Shown piece by piece: positions 53,281 through 63,999 of a stretch of DNA of 64,000 nucleotides. Numbering within the stretch: position 1 is the stretch's first letter; every line of letters starts with the position of its first letter. The notes under the pieces are model-generated. The model worked only from the letters and a program-made list of their open reading frames with translations, was not told the DNA's origin and did not search any database. The position numbers and the translations under genes are program-made. The stretch spans positions 434,001 through 498,000 of the forward strand of contig NZ_CP132942.1 in assembly GCF_040359615.1 (NCBI RefSeq), given 5' to 3'. The DNA comes from Tunturibacter psychrotolerans (GTDB lineage: Bacteria > Acidobacteriota > Terriglobia > Terriglobales > Acidobacteriaceae).

Positions 53281-54738
53281 ATGATGACAAAGTTGACAGC
53301 GTATGCACTGCTCACGTCTCTTTCCTTGCTAGTTGGTTGCAAACAAACACCCTCTCAGGACCCAACCACCTCGTCCGCGCCCGAAGCGGTCGTGAAAGAT
53401 GCTGCATCCGCTTACGAATATCTCTACCCTCTCGTCGTCTTCGGCGTCTCGACAGAGGCTCTCACCAACGTCGAGAAGCCGACGTGGGAGACGTTGTCGG
53501 CACCAATCAATCAGTTCATGAGTGTGCGCCAAAGCCGTCCAGACAATCATGGCGTCATCCTTCCCAGCACGGACACTTTGTATACGCTGGCGTGGACTGA
53601 TGTGACGAACGAACCAGTGGTATTTACTACACCGGACATTCCGAACGTGCCCGGAACGACCAAAAAGCGGTTCATGATGTATGAGTTCATGGACGCATGG
53701 ACGAAGGTCTACTACAGCAATGGACTGCAAAAGGGGCTGACTAAGAAAACCAGCTTCATCATGGTCGGCCCCGACTTCAAGGGCGACCTGCCTACGATTC
53801 CGAATAGCATCGTCGTCCACTGCACGACCAATCAGTCCTGGCTGATCGTCCGCACCCAAGTTGAAGGACTCAACGATTTGCCCAATGTTCATGCGGTTCA
53901 AGATCAATATGACCTAAGGCCACTCAGCGCGTTCGGTAAACTCTTCACTCAACCTCTCGGAACCGTCAATCCTAATATTGCCGTCACGCCGGGCCCGTCG
54001 CCACAGGCCAATGCACTAGATGGCGAAAAGTTCTTCACCAAGGCGGCCGAGTGGTTTAACAAGGTGCCATTTCCCGACGAAGATAAAGCCAAGGGCGTTG
54101 ACAAGCTTCTTGCCCAGTTCGGCATCGTTCACGGTCAACCCTACGACTACTCCGCTCTATCGCTTGAAAAGAAGGCGGCGATGGGCCTCGCTACAAAGGC
54201 AGTCCAACATGAGTTCGATAAGATCGCTGCAAATCCAGCCAGCATCGGAGATCTGAAACACGGGTGGCTCATTCCAAACCCACACCTCGGCAACTACGGA
54301 ACAGATTATGCGCTGCGAGCAGGAATCGCCTTCGTAGGATTTGGCGCGAACCTGCCCGAAGATGGCTACTACCCCTTCTTGGTTCAGGATGGCGCAGGAA
54401 AGACCCTGGATGGTGGAAAGAAGTACACGATCACCTTCGCCAAGGGGCAACTACCACCTGCCGGAGCTTTTTGGTCCGTTACCAACTATCAGAATCACTT
54501 CCTGATACCCGGCACCACAAAGTTTTCTGTAAGTGAATGGATGAATCCAAAGAAAAACGCCGATGGATCTTTGACCATCTATCTGCAGCCTACGAGTCCA
54601 GGTGCGGGCAAAGAGCTCAACTGGCTACCAACATCTGCAAGCATCCCGATGATGACGCCGCTAATGCGCCTTTACTGGCCATTGCCACCCGCTCTCAATG
54701 GCACTTGGTACCCACCGCCCGCAGTTGAGGTTCAATGA
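53281..54738 (+). CDS. DUF1254/DUF1214 lipoprotein
   Basis: 485 residues. A lipobox (SLSLLVGCKQ) follows a hydrophobic start. Residues about 40-180 are DUF1254 (YEYLYPLVVFGVSTEALTNV, SVRQSRPDNHGVILPSTDTL, YTLAWTDVTNEPVVFTTPDI). Residues about 360-480 are DUF1214 (YTITFAKGQLPPAGAFWSVT, NYQNHFLIPG). Known: the pair occurs as one protein in many bacteria, function unsettled. It begins a run with the next two genes (9 and 46 bases apart). Confident. Confidence 0.92.
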   Translation: MMTKLTAYALLTSLSLLVGCKQTPSQDPTTSSAPEAVVKDAASAYEYLYPLVVFGVSTEALTNVEKPTWETLSAPINQFMSVRQSRPDNHGVILPSTDTLYTLAWTDVTNEPVVFTTPDIPNVPGTTKKRFMMYEFMDAWTKVYYSNGLQKGLTKKTSFIMVGPDFKGDLPTIPNSIVVHCTTNQSWLIVRTQVEGLNDLPNVHAVQDQYDLRPLSAFGKLFTQPLGTVNPNIAVTPGPSPQANALDGEKFFTKAAEWFNKVPFPDEDKAKGVDKLLAQFGIVHGQPYDYSALSLEKKAAMGLATKAVQHEFDKIAANPASIGDLKHGWLIPNPHLGNYGTDYALRAGIAFVGFGANLPEDGYYPFLVQDGAGKTLDGGKKYTITFAKGQLPPAGAFWSVTNYQNHFLIPGTTKFSVSEWMNPKKNADGSLTIYLQPTSPGAGKELNWLPTSASIPMMTPLMRLYWPLPPALNGTWYPPPAVEVQ

Positions 54739-54747
54739 GGTAACAAT

Positions 54748-55677
54748 ATGAAAAAGCTTCACGCAATCCGTTATGTCGGACTCGTCGCTATTTTGGTCGC
54801 AACATTGACTTTGACAATTCAAGTTGCTCAAGGTCAATCAACGCAAATTCAAGGCGTGATTAATGGCCGCAGCGGTGCGACCATGACGGTGCAAAGTGTC
54901 GGATCTCCCAACACCGTCGTGCTTCTCACTGACAGTACTAGCGTCGGAGAGGTCGAAGGAGTCTTCAAAGCTCGCACAAAGCAGATGCCTATGACGGCTC
55001 TCATTCCGGGCCTTCCTGTCCAGATAAAAGGAACTCTTAACGATCAAAATCAGCTTGTCGCCGACACGATAAAGTTCAAAGGCTCAGATCTGAAAGCTGC
55101 CATGGACGCTCAGGCCGGTCTGCAACCAACCGAACAGAAAGTAGCTGCCAACGCGGCGCAGATTCAGCAGAGTCAACAGGAGATTGCAGCGCAACAAGCT
55201 GCTCTGCAGCAACAACAAGCTCAACTTACCGAAGAGCAGCAAAAGGTCGCTGCAAATAAAGCGGCAATTGCAGCCGCTAACAAACGTTTTGGCGAATTAG
55301 GCGAGTACAACATCCTGGGAGAAGCGACTGTTCTATTCGGCAATGGGAAAATCACCGTCGAGCCGCAATATAAAGAGCAGCTTCTGAAGCTAGCACAACA
55401 AGCCAAAGGTATTACTGCCTACATCCTTCAAGTGCAGGGATACGCTTCTGCGGTCGGCAGTGCCGCGTTGAATCAAAGACTCAGCAGCGAGCGTGCGGAG
55501 GCGGTCACGGCAGTTCTTGTCCAACAAGGCCAGATTCCTCTCACCAATATGCTCGCTCCGGGAGCAATGGGGACGTCTTCCCAAGTCGACTCTGACAAGA
55601 CCTCTGAAGGTCAGGCAGAAAATCGCCGTGTAGTCGTTCGAATTCTGCAAAACAAAGGTGTATCTGGGACCTATTAA
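54748..55677 (+). CDS. OmpA-like protein with DUF5666-like and coiled-coil regions
   Basis: 309 residues with a signal peptide (VGLVAILVATLTLTIQVAQG). Residues about 32-112 have QIQGVINGRSGATMTVQSVG and LVADTIKFKGSDLK, an OB-like DUF5666-type fold. Residues 120-180 are a Gln/Ala-rich coiled coil (QEIAAQQAALQQQQAQLTEE). The C-terminal 120 residues are OmpA-like (ITAYILQVQGYASAVGSAAL, QRLSSERAEAVTAVL, ENRRVVVRIL). Predicted periplasmic or outer-membrane anchored to peptidoglycan. Follows the DUF1254 gene by 9 bases. Confidence 0.88.
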   Translation: MKKLHAIRYVGLVAILVATLTLTIQVAQGQSTQIQGVINGRSGATMTVQSVGSPNTVVLLTDSTSVGEVEGVFKARTKQMPMTALIPGLPVQIKGTLNDQNQLVADTIKFKGSDLKAAMDAQAGLQPTEQKVAANAAQIQQSQQEIAAQQAALQQQQAQLTEEQQKVAANKAAIAAANKRFGELGEYNILGEATVLFGNGKITVEPQYKEQLLKLAQQAKGITAYILQVQGYASAVGSAALNQRLSSERAEAVTAVLVQQGQIPLTNMLAPGAMGTSSQVDSDKTSEGQAENRRVVVRILQNKGVSGTY

Positions 55678-55723
55678 AACCGGGCTCTAAATAATTCGCC
55701 TATCTCAGTTGAGGAGAATAAAT

Positions 55724-56326
55724 ATGCCTGCTTATTCGAGAACTTCCAAGAGGATCTTGAAGAGTTTTGTAGTTGCAGGGATTTGCCTGCTTGCCGTCCA
55801 TTCAGGGGTTGCCCGGGACAAATACGAAGCTATTGACGCTCAGGCTTTTGGTACCGGCTCACAGATGGGGCAGAATATCGGGGTTACCTTGAACATCTAT
55901 GAGTTTTCCACTCCAGCAGACCGAGTAACGCTGGTCCAGGCGTACGAGAAGGGCCAAAATCAGGGTCTCGTCAACGCTCTCTCAAGAATGAAAGCTGTAG
56001 GACACGTTGAGATAACCGGCACGCTCGGCTACGACTGTGCCTATATCAGGATGACCACCACACCCACCGGACGTAAGATCGTATTCGTCACGAATCGGCA
56101 GATTCGTTTTGGAGAAGCCTTCTTCGACACCCAATCCCAGTCCTACAACCTGACGGCTGGCGTTCTCGAACTCAACGATCAGGACAAGAGTAAAAGCACG
56201 GGAATTCTATATCCCGAAGCGCAACTCACGATTAATAAAGAAGGCCAATTGTCACTGGATCTTAATCAGAACCCCTGGAGACTATCCGACCTCCTTGATT
56301 GGAAGGGAACTGCGGGAGTTAATTGA
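55724..56326 (+). CDS. Secreted protein of unknown function
   Basis: 200 residues from the ATG at 55724 with GAGGAG upstream; an earlier in-frame start at 55709 is weaker. Signal peptide (SFVVAGICLLAVHSGVARDK). The mature part is beta-rich, with AFGTGSQMGQNIGVTLNIYE, VEITGTLGYDCAYIRMTTTP and IVFVTNRQIRFGEAFFDTQS. I do not recognise a family. Third gene of the DUF1254-OmpA run, likely envelope-located. Confidence 0.6.
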   Translation: MPAYSRTSKRILKSFVVAGICLLAVHSGVARDKYEAIDAQAFGTGSQMGQNIGVTLNIYEFSTPADRVTLVQAYEKGQNQGLVNALSRMKAVGHVEITGTLGYDCAYIRMTTTPTGRKIVFVTNRQIRFGEAFFDTQSQSYNLTAGVLELNDQDKSKSTGILYPEAQLTINKEGQLSLDLNQNPWRLSDLLDWKGTAGVN

Positions 56327-56533
56327 GTAATAGAAGAACGGATGATCGTGGTTGTCGCCGCTTCAATCTAACGCAGCAAAGACAAGGTCGCCAACTAGGT
56401 CTTTGCCCTCCCCCGATCGACCATTTGCATCCGTACGACGATAACGATCGGTGAGTTATGCTACGCCTTTTCTTGAGTTCTCATAGAAATAGGTATTTTT
56501 GTGCTGGGGTGTAACTCGACCAGAGGCATCTAT

Positions 56534-56632
56534 CTATCGTTCTACAATGGTCCAGTCCGGATCCGGATCAAACTTGGTCATAGAGCTCACTATCTCCGCA
56601 GCGCCTTTCCCCAGATCCTTCTGAAGGAGCAC
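56534..56632 (-). pseudogene. DUF2950 C-terminal remnant
   Basis: 33 codons ending in TAG at 56534-56536, reading VLLQKDLGKGAAEIVSSMTK then FDPDPDWTIVER. This closely matches the last residues of the full DUF2950 protein at 61,916 (VLLQKDLGKNTAEIASSMNE, FDPDSDWTIVEP). Nothing upstream of it matches. So it is a fragment left by duplication and deletion. The rest of 56,327-56,686 shows no gene. Confidence 0.75.
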
Positions 56633-56686
56633 GACAACTTCCCTCAGATAAGATCTCCATCAAACTTCTTTTGAGGGTATTCAATA

Positions 56687-57874
56687 TCACCTTATCCGAT
56701 CGGGTGCCGTCTGCTGCAGTCCTTCACTGTCCGTCATGTGGATTGCCACGATTGTCATATCGTCATCCAACTCGTCGTTCGATCCTCGCGTGGACCAACG
56801 TGACAATTCTTCAAGTAGCCGATCGGCAAACTGAGCCGCCGAGGTCGTAGAGTGCTCGTTCTCCAAAAACTGCTTAAAGCCATCCGCACCAAACTCTACT
56901 CCGGCGGGATTCGTTGTTTCAGGTATCCCGTCGGTATAGAGCAAGATGCGGTCCCCAGGCGTGAGGGGAAGTTCCGTCGAAGTGTATGTTGCAAACGAGA
57001 ACTTCCCGAGAAATAAACCGTTTTCCTCAATGCTACGTACGCCTTCGGCCCCCCATAAAAGCAGAGGTGGATGACCAGCGCCAGCGTATTTCAGTGTTCG
57101 GTTCTGAATGTCGATAAAGACGTATGCCGCTGTAACGAAATGATGTTCGAACTTTCCACACAATACTTCATTCAACCCCAACAGCACCCGCGCCGGATCG
57201 GCCGCGTGCGACACCTGGGATGAGAAGGCAATCTTTATCATTGATGCGATAAGTGCCGCGGGCATCCCGTGTCCCGATACATCGGCCACAAGAACGCCGA
57301 GATGCTCCTCATCCACTACGATGAAATCGTAGAAATCGCCGGCCACCGACGTCATGGGGACGTAACGTGCTGCGATATCTAGACTGGCGATTTTCGGGAC
57401 GGTGGATGGAAGAATCGATAATTGGATCTGCCGCGCTGTTTCCAATTCTTTCTGGATATCGCGCAACTGCTGTGCGAGCTGTTCGCGGATGCCGCGAAGC
57501 GCGAGGTGGGTTTGCACACGCGCCTTTACAACCGCAGGGGAGAATGGCTTGTGGATGTAGTCCACCGCACCGACCTCGAAACCCTTCGTCTCATCCTCGA
57601 CCTCCGTCTGTCCGGTAAGAAATATGACTGGTATGTCGCGCGTCTCCGGATCCAGTTTCAACCTCGTACATACTTCGTATCCATCCATCTCGGGCATGAC
57701 AACATCCAGAAGAATCAGGTCAGGTAGAGGCATAACCTTGACGAGCTCTAATGCCTTTGAGCCATTGGTTGCAATGCGAATTTTGTATAAATCCTTCAAA
57801 ATCGAATTCACGATTTGAATGTTGGCGGGAGCATCATCCACCACCAGCACTGTCTTCTGATTGACCTGAGTCAT
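56687..57874 (-). CDS. Response regulator with PP2C/SpoIIE-like phosphatase domain
   Basis: 395 residues. Receiver domain 8-125 with D57 ([16 protein letters not shown]). A helical linker with [20 protein letters not shown], then a PP2C phosphatase ([64 protein letters not shown]). Known: these proteins dephosphorylate anti-sigma antagonists or other targets in response to phosphorylation. The start overlaps the kinase gene by four bases (ATGA), so they are a two-component pair. Confidence 0.93.
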   Translation of the reverse strand: MTQVNQKTVLVVDDAPANIQIVNSILKDLYKIRIATNGSKALELVKVMPLPDLILLDVVMPEMDGYEVCTRLKLDPETRDIPVIFLTGQTEVEDETKGFEVGAVDYIHKPFSPAVVKARVQTHLALRGIREQLAQQLRDIQKELETARQIQLSILPSTVPKIASLDIAARYVPMTSVAGDFYDFIVVDEEHLGVLVADVSGHGMPAALIASMIKIAFSSQVSHAADPARVLLGLNEVLCGKFEHHFVTAAYVFIDIQNRTLKYAGAGHPPLLLWGAEGVRSIEENGLFLGKFSFATYTSTELPLTPGDRILLYTDGIPETTNPAGVEFGADGFKQFLENEHSTTSAAQFADRLLEELSRWSTRGSNDELDDDMTIVAIHMTDSEGLQQTAPDRIR

Positions 57875-60800
57875 TTGCTGCCCTCAATTCGTGCACAAAG
57901 TTCGGCGATGCCATCCAGTTTTACCAGCGCAGCGTCAAAATCGAAGTCGTTGATCGACACGCTGAGACCATCCAGATAGGGCTTCTCGACAACACCAGCC
58001 ACTGCGTCCTGCAAACTCCGAAATGACTCCTCGGCGCCGCCGTCACTCGCCTCGAGCAAAGTCTTAAGCCGATCAATCGCAGCAGTCACCGCCTTCCCAT
58101 CGAAGGGCGAAATCTGTACCGCTTTGGGATGAGCGCTCGCCGATTCGCTTAGCGCTTTATTGATCGCCTGAATCTGAGTTCCCATCACATTCGCAAATTC
58201 AGCGAGTGGTGCCGACAGACCTTCTTCTCCGCCGCGTAGTGCCTTCTCCAGTTTCTGGGCTACCAACTGAACCGCCTCGATTCCAAGATTGCCCGCAACA
58301 CCCTTGACGGTATGGGCAATGCGTTCAGCCAATTGCAAGTCGCCGCTTTTGAAAGCAGCCGAAACCTGGTCAGCTGCGTCGATTTGCTTGACGGCAAATT
58401 GCCTGAGTAGATCGCGATACAGTTGCCTGTTGCCGGCGACACGGTTTAGTCCATCCATGACTTTGATCCCTGAGATGTCTGGCAGAGATACGTCATCAGA
58501 CGCTTTTATATTGGCGACAGGTGTTTGGGGTCCGACTGCCTGTTTGGGCCTCGGCTTTGCCCATCGCAGCAGCGTCACAAACAGATTGTCGGGGTCAATC
58601 GGCTTGGACACATGATCGTTCATGCCGGCATCGAGGCAACGCTGGCGTTCTTCAACGAGAGCATGCGCTGTCATCGCAATGATTGGGAACTTTCGCAATC
58701 GTAGATCGCTTCGCAGGAGCCTGGTTGCCGTGAACCCATCCATCTCGGGCATCTGCAGGTCCATGAACACTACATCGAACTTAGGAGGCTGGTCTCCAGC
58801 GGTTAAGATCTTTACTGCTTCACCGCCATGGTTGGCAACAGTTACGATCGCTCCCGCGCTTTCCAGAAGCTCTGTCGCAACCTGCTGATTCATCTCGTTG
58901 TCTTCGACAAGAAGGACGCGTATCCCTGTGGCGTCATGGACGGCCGCGCTGTCCTTTCTCTTATGGGAACGGTGGTCATCCGCGCCCGCGACGCCAAACA
59001 GGTCCACCAGAGTGTCGTAGAGTAGCGACTGGTTTACTGGTTTCAACAAGTAGCTTTCGACGCCGATCTCCTCCGCCTGCGTCCTGATCTCGTCCCGCCC
59101 GAAGGCGGTGACCATCACGATTTTGGGAATATTCTGCAGACGTTGGTTGCGCTTGATAACGCGGCTGGCCTGCAGTCCGTCCAGTCCCGGCATATGCCAA
59201 TCCATCAGTACCAGGCGATACGGGTCAGTAGAATCTGCGGCAGCAATTTCCCTCACCGCGTCCTCACCGGACGAAACCGATTCAGCGCGGAGTGCAAATA
59301 CGCGAAGCGCCTCGGTGAGTATCTCGCGAGCCTGCTCGTTATCGTCAACGACCAGGGCCCGGATCCCAGCCAAATCAACTATCAATCGTCTTTGTTTGTC
59401 CTCCGATCCAACTCCGAACCAAGAAGTGAAATGGAAGGTACTCCCCACCCCAGGCTCACCCTCTGCCCAGATGGAACCCTCCATCATTTCGACCAGCCGT
59501 TTTGAGATGGAGAGACCAAGCCCGGTGCCGCCATATTTTCTCGTAGTTGAGGTGTCCGCCTGCGCGAATGCCTGGAACAGTCTCGAGATCTGTTCCGATG
59601 TCATCCCGATACCGCTGTCTCGGACGGAGAATTTCACCTTGACCCGATCGGCTATCTGGTCCTCCATCGCAACCGTTACCAACACCTCGCCGCGTTCCGT
59701 AAACTTGACGGCATTGTTCACCAGGTTGATCAGGATTTGCCCGAGTCGAAGGGGATCGCCAATCAGGTTGGGCGGGATGTCATGCTGCGCTGCGATTAGG
59801 AACTCGAGGTTTTTGTCCTGCGCTTTTTGACTGACGATCGTCGATAAATTGTCGAGCACGTCTTCTAACCGGAAATCTGTCTTTTCAATATCGAGTTTGC
59901 CTGCCTCGATTTTGGAGAAGTCCAGAATGTCGTTAATGATTCCAAGCAGTGAGTGTGCGGCGAACTTCACCTTGGTCAGATAGTCTGACTGTTTTGGAGA
60001 AAGATCTGTCTTCAATGCGAGGTGGGTCATCCCGATGATGGCGTTCATCGGTGTCCGGATCTCGTGGCTCATGTTGGCCAGAAAATCAGACTTGGCTTTG
60101 GTGGCAGCTTCGGCCGCCTCTTTAGCCACCTCAAGGTCCGCGGCCTGTACCTGGGTGTGTTCCAGCAGCTTCCTGGTTACAAGTTTGCTGGAGAGTATCT
60201 TCGTATTGAGGGCGACGGTCGGTAATAGCGCGTCCAACAGTGCCTGCTGTTGCTCCGACACAGGGGCGGACGATGCCAGTTCGATGATCGCCAGGACGTC
60301 GTCCTGGTTCATCACCGGGATAAACAGTATGCAAGCCGGGCTTACTGTACCAGCCCCTGTGCTTACGCTGAGAAGTTTGTTCGTTTCGGAGACAATCCGA
60401 AGCGTTCGGTGCTCAGCAGCCGCTTGCCCCGCCAGGCCCTCGCCGAGAGAGAACTCTCGCAATTCGGTCGAGACATCTGTTGCAAATGCCCCAACTCGAG
60501 CGAAGTGCGTGCGACTATCGTCGGCCAGGTAGAACGCTCCGTACAGCAGATCTAACGTCTCGGAGATTCGCGATAGTAGGGCGCTGGCGAACGCCGGAAA
60601 ATCTTCCGCCGACTGTAGTCGCTCAGTCGTAGTCGCCACCTCCGATTTTATCCAGCGCAAAATCTCCCGCTCGCGAGCAGCGATCTGCAAAGTCTGCAAG
60701 GCTCGGCTCATCTCACCAATTTCATTGGTACGGTTGAGATTTGCTATGGGTAGGTCAAGTCGTCCCTGCGCAACGTCAAGAATGCGAGTCCGGAATGACA

Positions 60801-61455
60801 AGACAACCTTAACCACTTCAATCTGCACTATCGAGAGAGCAATCGTGAAAGATGCAGCGAGTCCGAAAATGATTACGATCCAGGTGATCAGAATTGTTCG
60901 ATGAGTTTTGAGGGTGAGTTGATCGGACTGTTGGTCGAGGCCCGCGTGAACTTCATCAGCTAGGTCAGTCAGCGATTGGCGTTCCCTGCGAAACTCGGGT
61001 TCAAATGTTTCGCGCGCCAGCTTCATAGCCTTGTCATTGTTGCCACTTAAGGCCGCAGCCCGAATTGGGCCGGAGTCGGATACCGCTTGGTCAAATAGGG
61101 CGGAGATCGCATCGATCTTCTGACTCATGCCTGAAGTTTCTGCGTTGCTCAATGCGACGGAAGAGTGAAATTCGGCCGCCGTCCTATCGAGCTCTACGTC
61201 GATCACTCGCATTCTGTCAGGATCAGGCTCAGCAATCTCCTGATAGACGAGCTGGGCGAATCGGTTGCTCAACACCCGCGCGACAGTTAAATTGTGGAGG
61301 GCTCTGACATCTTTGGCTATCAGATCGCTATACCGGCTGTCGATTTTATTCATCTCGACCGACGCGTAGAACGCTGCCACAATAACCATGAAGGCCAGCG
61401 GGAGCAAAGCTACTAGTATCTTGGTTCGGATTTTTAAATTCGCTAAAAGACCCAT
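57871..61455 (-). CDS. Hybrid histidine kinase with HAMP, GAF, two receivers and HPt
   Basis: 1,194 residues from an ATG at 61455; a TTG at 61506 adds 17 residues and is an alternative. Membrane helix about 12-33 and second at about 185-210 flank a helical sensor (four-helix type). HAMP about 215-265, GAF about 285-425. H464 in [19 protein letters not shown], HATPase about 570-690 ([21 protein letters not shown]: [20 protein letters not shown]). Receivers at about 712-825 and 855-970 ([24 protein letters not shown]). HPt about 1010-1100 ([16 protein letters not shown]). Complete phosphorelay on one protein feeding the phosphatase next to it. Confident. Confidence 0.94.
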   Translation of the reverse strand: MGLLANLKIRTKILVALLPLAFMVIVAAFYASVEMNKIDSRYSDLIAKDVRALHNLTVARVLSNRFAQLVYQEIAEPDPDRMRVIDVELDRTAAEFHSSVALSNAETSGMSQKIDAISALFDQAVSDSGPIRAAALSGNNDKAMKLARETFEPEFRRERQSLTDLADEVHAGLDQQSDQLTLKTHRTILITWIVIIFGLAASFTIALSIVQIEVVKVVLSFRTRILDVAQGRLDLPIANLNRTNEIGEMSRALQTLQIAAREREILRWIKSEVATTTERLQSAEDFPAFASALLSRISETLDLLYGAFYLADDSRTHFARVGAFATDVSTELREFSLGEGLAGQAAAEHRTLRIVSETNKLLSVSTGAGTVSPACILFIPVMNQDDVLAIIELASSAPVSEQQQALLDALLPTVALNTKILSSKLVTRKLLEHTQVQAADLEVAKEAAEAATKAKSDFLANMSHEIRTPMNAIIGMTHLALKTDLSPKQSDYLTKVKFAAHSLLGIINDILDFSKIEAGKLDIEKTDFRLEDVLDNLSTIVSQKAQDKNLEFLIAAQHDIPPNLIGDPLRLGQILINLVNNAVKFTERGEVLVTVAMEDQIADRVKVKFSVRDSGIGMTSEQISRLFQAFAQADTSTTRKYGGTGLGLSISKRLVEMMEGSIWAEGEPGVGSTFHFTSWFGVGSEDKQRRLIVDLAGIRALVVDDNEQAREILTEALRVFALRAESVSSGEDAVREIAAADSTDPYRLVLMDWHMPGLDGLQASRVIKRNQRLQNIPKIVMVTAFGRDEIRTQAEEIGVESYLLKPVNQSLLYDTLVDLFGVAGADDHRSHKRKDSAAVHDATGIRVLLVEDNEMNQQVATELLESAGAIVTVANHGGEAVKILTAGDQPPKFDVVFMDLQMPEMDGFTATRLLRSDLRLRKFPIIAMTAHALVEERQRCLDAGMNDHVSKPIDPDNLFVTLLRWAKPRPKQAVGPQTPVANIKASDDVSLPDISGIKVMDGLNRVAGNRQLYRDLLRQFAVKQIDAADQVSAAFKSGDLQLAERIAHTVKGVAGNLGIEAVQLVAQKLEKALRGGEEGLSAPLAEFANVMGTQIQAINKALSESASAHPKAVQISPFDGKAVTAAIDRLKTLLEASDGGAEESFRSLQDAVAGVVEKPYLDGLSVSINDFDFDAALVKLDGIAELCARIEGSK

Positions 61456-61915
61456 CTGGCGAGTTTTAACCCCCAACCATGAAATGGCGACTTCGACGAT
61501 GGACAATTGTAGCCGTTCAGAATGCGCTCAGTGGACGTAGTTATTCGTTTAGACTCGATAGGATCCAATCGACTAGAATCGAGTTCGGCATCGTCAATGC
61601 GTATGGAACCGGGTTCGACCCCCCGCGACCTATCCTGAATAAGGACCCTCATTCCTCGAAAGAGGGTGAATGGCGCCGCGCTGCGTTTCTCGATGATTGC
61701 GAAACCTGTCTGCTTCAACTGAAATCAACCAGAAGATCGTCGATCGGGACCATCCTTGCATGTCACCGCATGTAGGCCGGCGGCTCTCTCATAGTGAGAA
61801 ATCCGTAAGTGGATGCGTTCGAGCATTTACTCGTGGCGGTAAGACCGTGGATTCTGCGACTGCTATCTGATATTCACCGCTCGGCGGATAGTATCCGACG
61901 AAGAAACAAGCAGTT
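61456..61915. other. Intergenic region
   Basis: About 460 bases between the kinase and DUF2950 genes. A GGGTTCGACCCCC-like sequence near 61,610 looks like a tRNA T-loop but no tRNA fold was found. Short frames on both strands show nothing. The kinase promoter is expected in this stretch; no consensus was assigned. Confidence 0.4.
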
Positions 61916-62857
61916 TTACGGCTCGACGATGGTCCAGTCAGAATCCGGATCGAACTCGTTCATAGAGCTTGCTATCTCCGCGGTGTTCTTTCCCAGATCC
62001 TTCTGGAGCAGTACACCATCCTGGTTGATGATGAAGGTCATCACACCGGAGTTTGCATACTCCGCAGGGTAGGCGACGAACGCGTAGCCGCCGGTCATCT
62101 TTCCTTCGATCACATAGTCTTTTGCTCCGCCAGGTGCCCTTTCGGTCTGGCCCTTTAGCATATGGAAGTAATAGCCATGGAATGCAGTGTGCCCGGTTGC
62201 GTGGGCGACATAGCCATCCGATGATGCCGCAGCCGCCAATGGTCCGAGTGGACTCGTCGGCTTGCCATTCACAGGCTTCCAGTACAAGCCATTCTGCTTA
62301 TCAGGATCGCTGATGAACTTCGACGCGTACTGCTTCACCTTTTCACCATCGTGAAGATGATTGAAGTAGTCTGCCTCCGCTGCAGCGGCCGCCTGACAGG
62401 CATTGATGATCGCCAACTCGTTCCTGCCGATACGGCGGTTTAGAACCTCTTCTCTACCTGCATCCGTATCAAAGAACCAGCTACCATCACTGTCTTTCTT
62501 CAACGGAATCGGAAATTGAAAGTTATCAGCTCCGACCAGTAGCATCTGACCGCCATCGGGCATTGTGCGCCAGCGGTGCATAACACCATACTCAGCGACA
62601 AACGAATCTGCCGTGTATTTGTCCTGTACGGCATCTCCAGAGAGAATCAGTTCCTTTGAGTTCGGACCGAAGATTGCCATAAGCGCATCCACATCTCTGG
62701 TCTTCGCCGCGGTGAGCAGAGCGTTCCCCGCCTCGTCCGGCGACGCAAATACGCGCGTCGAAGGTTTCTCATAGGCCTGACACGGAACAACGGGAAGGAT
62801 CACAAGCAGAAATAAGAGTCTCAGTGTGAGTATAAATTTGCGGCATGTAAGCGACAT
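61916..62857 (-). CDS. DUF2950 secreted protein
   Basis: 313 residues from the ATG at 62857, preceded by CCGGAG and followed by a signal peptide (LTLRLLFLLVILPVVPCQA). Family segments: RVFASPDEAGNALLTAAKTR, WFFDTDAGREEVLNRRIGRN, AYVAHATGHTAFHGYYFHML-like (GYVAHATGHTAFHGYYFHML), GGYAFVAYPAEYANSGVMTF. A GTG at 62905 overlapping the DUF3300 stop is another possible start. Known: DUF2950 occurs with DUF3300 in Acidobacteriota and others; role unknown. Confident. Confidence 0.9.
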   Translation of the reverse strand: MSLTCRKFILTLRLLFLLVILPVVPCQAYEKPSTRVFASPDEAGNALLTAAKTRDVDALMAIFGPNSKELILSGDAVQDKYTADSFVAEYGVMHRWRTMPDGGQMLLVGADNFQFPIPLKKDSDGSWFFDTDAGREEVLNRRIGRNELAIINACQAAAAAEADYFNHLHDGEKVKQYASKFISDPDKQNGLYWKPVNGKPTSPLGPLAAAASSDGYVAHATGHTAFHGYYFHMLKGQTERAPGGAKDYVIEGKMTGGYAFVAYPAEYANSGVMTFIINQDGVLLQKDLGKNTAEIASSMNEFDPDSDWTIVEP

Positions 62858-62901
62858 TGCATTCTCCGGGATCGACTTTGTTCCTGTTAGCGTCATTTGT
62901 G

Positions 62902-63999
62902 TCACCTTCTACCCCCCCAGCCGCCACCACCACCGCGGCTCGCTGAACCACGAGCGCTCTCCTGCCGTGATTGCCATCCGCTACTGCCTCCTCCAAAGGC
63001 TGAAGATCCGCTGCTCTTTTCCTGTCCCCCGTAACCTTTAGCAGCGGCGGAGTTGGCTCCTGAGTAACTCGAAGTGTTGTGACTCGTGCCTTGTGTCTGG
63101 TTCCATCCGCTTCCCGTGTTTTTGTAGACATTCCCGTTCGCCGTCGCGTATTTATTGCCGTTTGCGGTTTGTCCCGCTGCTGCATTGTTGCCGTAGGTGC
63201 CCGATGCAGCTACGCCCTTTCCACCAGCTGACGTTTGTACCGATCCTACCGAACCGGCTGCTGTGGTTTGATGTTGCGTGTAGGCTGTATTGCCATTTTT
63301 CGAAACCACGGAACTGCCATAACTCCCATAGGCGTTCGACGTTTGATGAGTGGCGGCATATGCTCCGGTATTCGGGTTGTAAGCTTGACCAACCTTTTGG
63401 GTGCCGTACGCTGTCGTGGTCGATGCACCTCGTGCATACGTACCAGTCGACGGATTGTACGCATTACCTGCTTTCGCTACTCCGTTTGGCCCGTAGGCCG
63501 TCGCGCTGGAGCCGTAGTAGCCGCCATGCCATGCACTGTTTCCGTAGTAGCCACTGCTGTGATAAACCACCGTCCCACCGTGCCAGTTGCAATTCCAGTA
63601 GCTGTACCCCCAGCTGTTATTACTCATCGCTGCCCCTACGGCGATGCCGACTCCAAATGCGAGTACCGCGGTCGTCACAACTGCCGCCGTACTGTATCCC
63701 GGTGTCACGTACGGCGTGCCATATACCACAGTGGGGTTGTACGTCGGCACATACACCACTTGCGGATTAGTTGGTTGAATCACGATTACTTGAGGCGCTT
63801 GTTGCACTACTGTAATTTGCGATCCGGATTTCAAATTGCCGGCAGCTTGCGCTTTGGCCCGCAGAAACTGAACGGCAGACATGATGTCGCTCGGCTGGGT
63901 ATGGTAGGCCTCTCCTAACGCTGAGGTCCAACTGAGATTACTTGCTAAATTGTTGAGGACCGATGGGAACTGAGTGAGAGCCTTTACACTGGGATCCCA
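62902..63999 (-). CDS. DUF3300 protein, partial (5' end outside window)
   Basis: Open to the right edge; 366 codons visible. The frame at the edge, WDPSVKALTQFPSVLNNLAS then WTSALGEAYHTQPSDIMSAV, is conserved DUF3300 sequence, so a start inside the window at 63882 is not the real one. VVYVPTYNPTVVYG and a hydrophobic glycine stretch (VLAFGVGIAVGAAMSNNSW) follow. The C-terminal half is a low-complexity Gly/Ser/Asn/Ala region with GGGGGWGGRR end, surface- or wall-exposed in the family. Precedes DUF2950 in one operon. Confidence 0.9.
   Translation of the reverse strand, partial: WDPSVKALTQFPSVLNNLASNLSWTSALGEAYHTQPSDIMSAVQFLRAKAQAAGNLKSGSQITVVQQAPQVIVIQPTNPQVVYVPTYNPTVVYGTPYVTPGYSTAAVVTTAVLAFGVGIAVGAAMSNNSWGYSYWNCNWHGGTVVYHSSGYYGNSAWHGGYYGSSATAYGPNGVAKAGNAYNPSTGTYARGASTTTAYGTQKVGQAYNPNTGAYAATHQTSNAYGSYGSSVVSKNGNTAYTQHQTTAAGSVGSVQTSAGGKGVAASGTYGNNAAAGQTANGNKYATANGNVYKNTGSGWNQTQGTSHNTSSYSGANSAAAKGYGGQEKSSGSSAFGGGSSGWQSRQESARGSASRGGGGGWGGRR

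Noticed and set aside
61590..61640. tRNA-like GGGTTCGACCCCC
   Set aside because: Only a T-loop-like stretch; no acceptor, D or anticodon stem could be paired around it.
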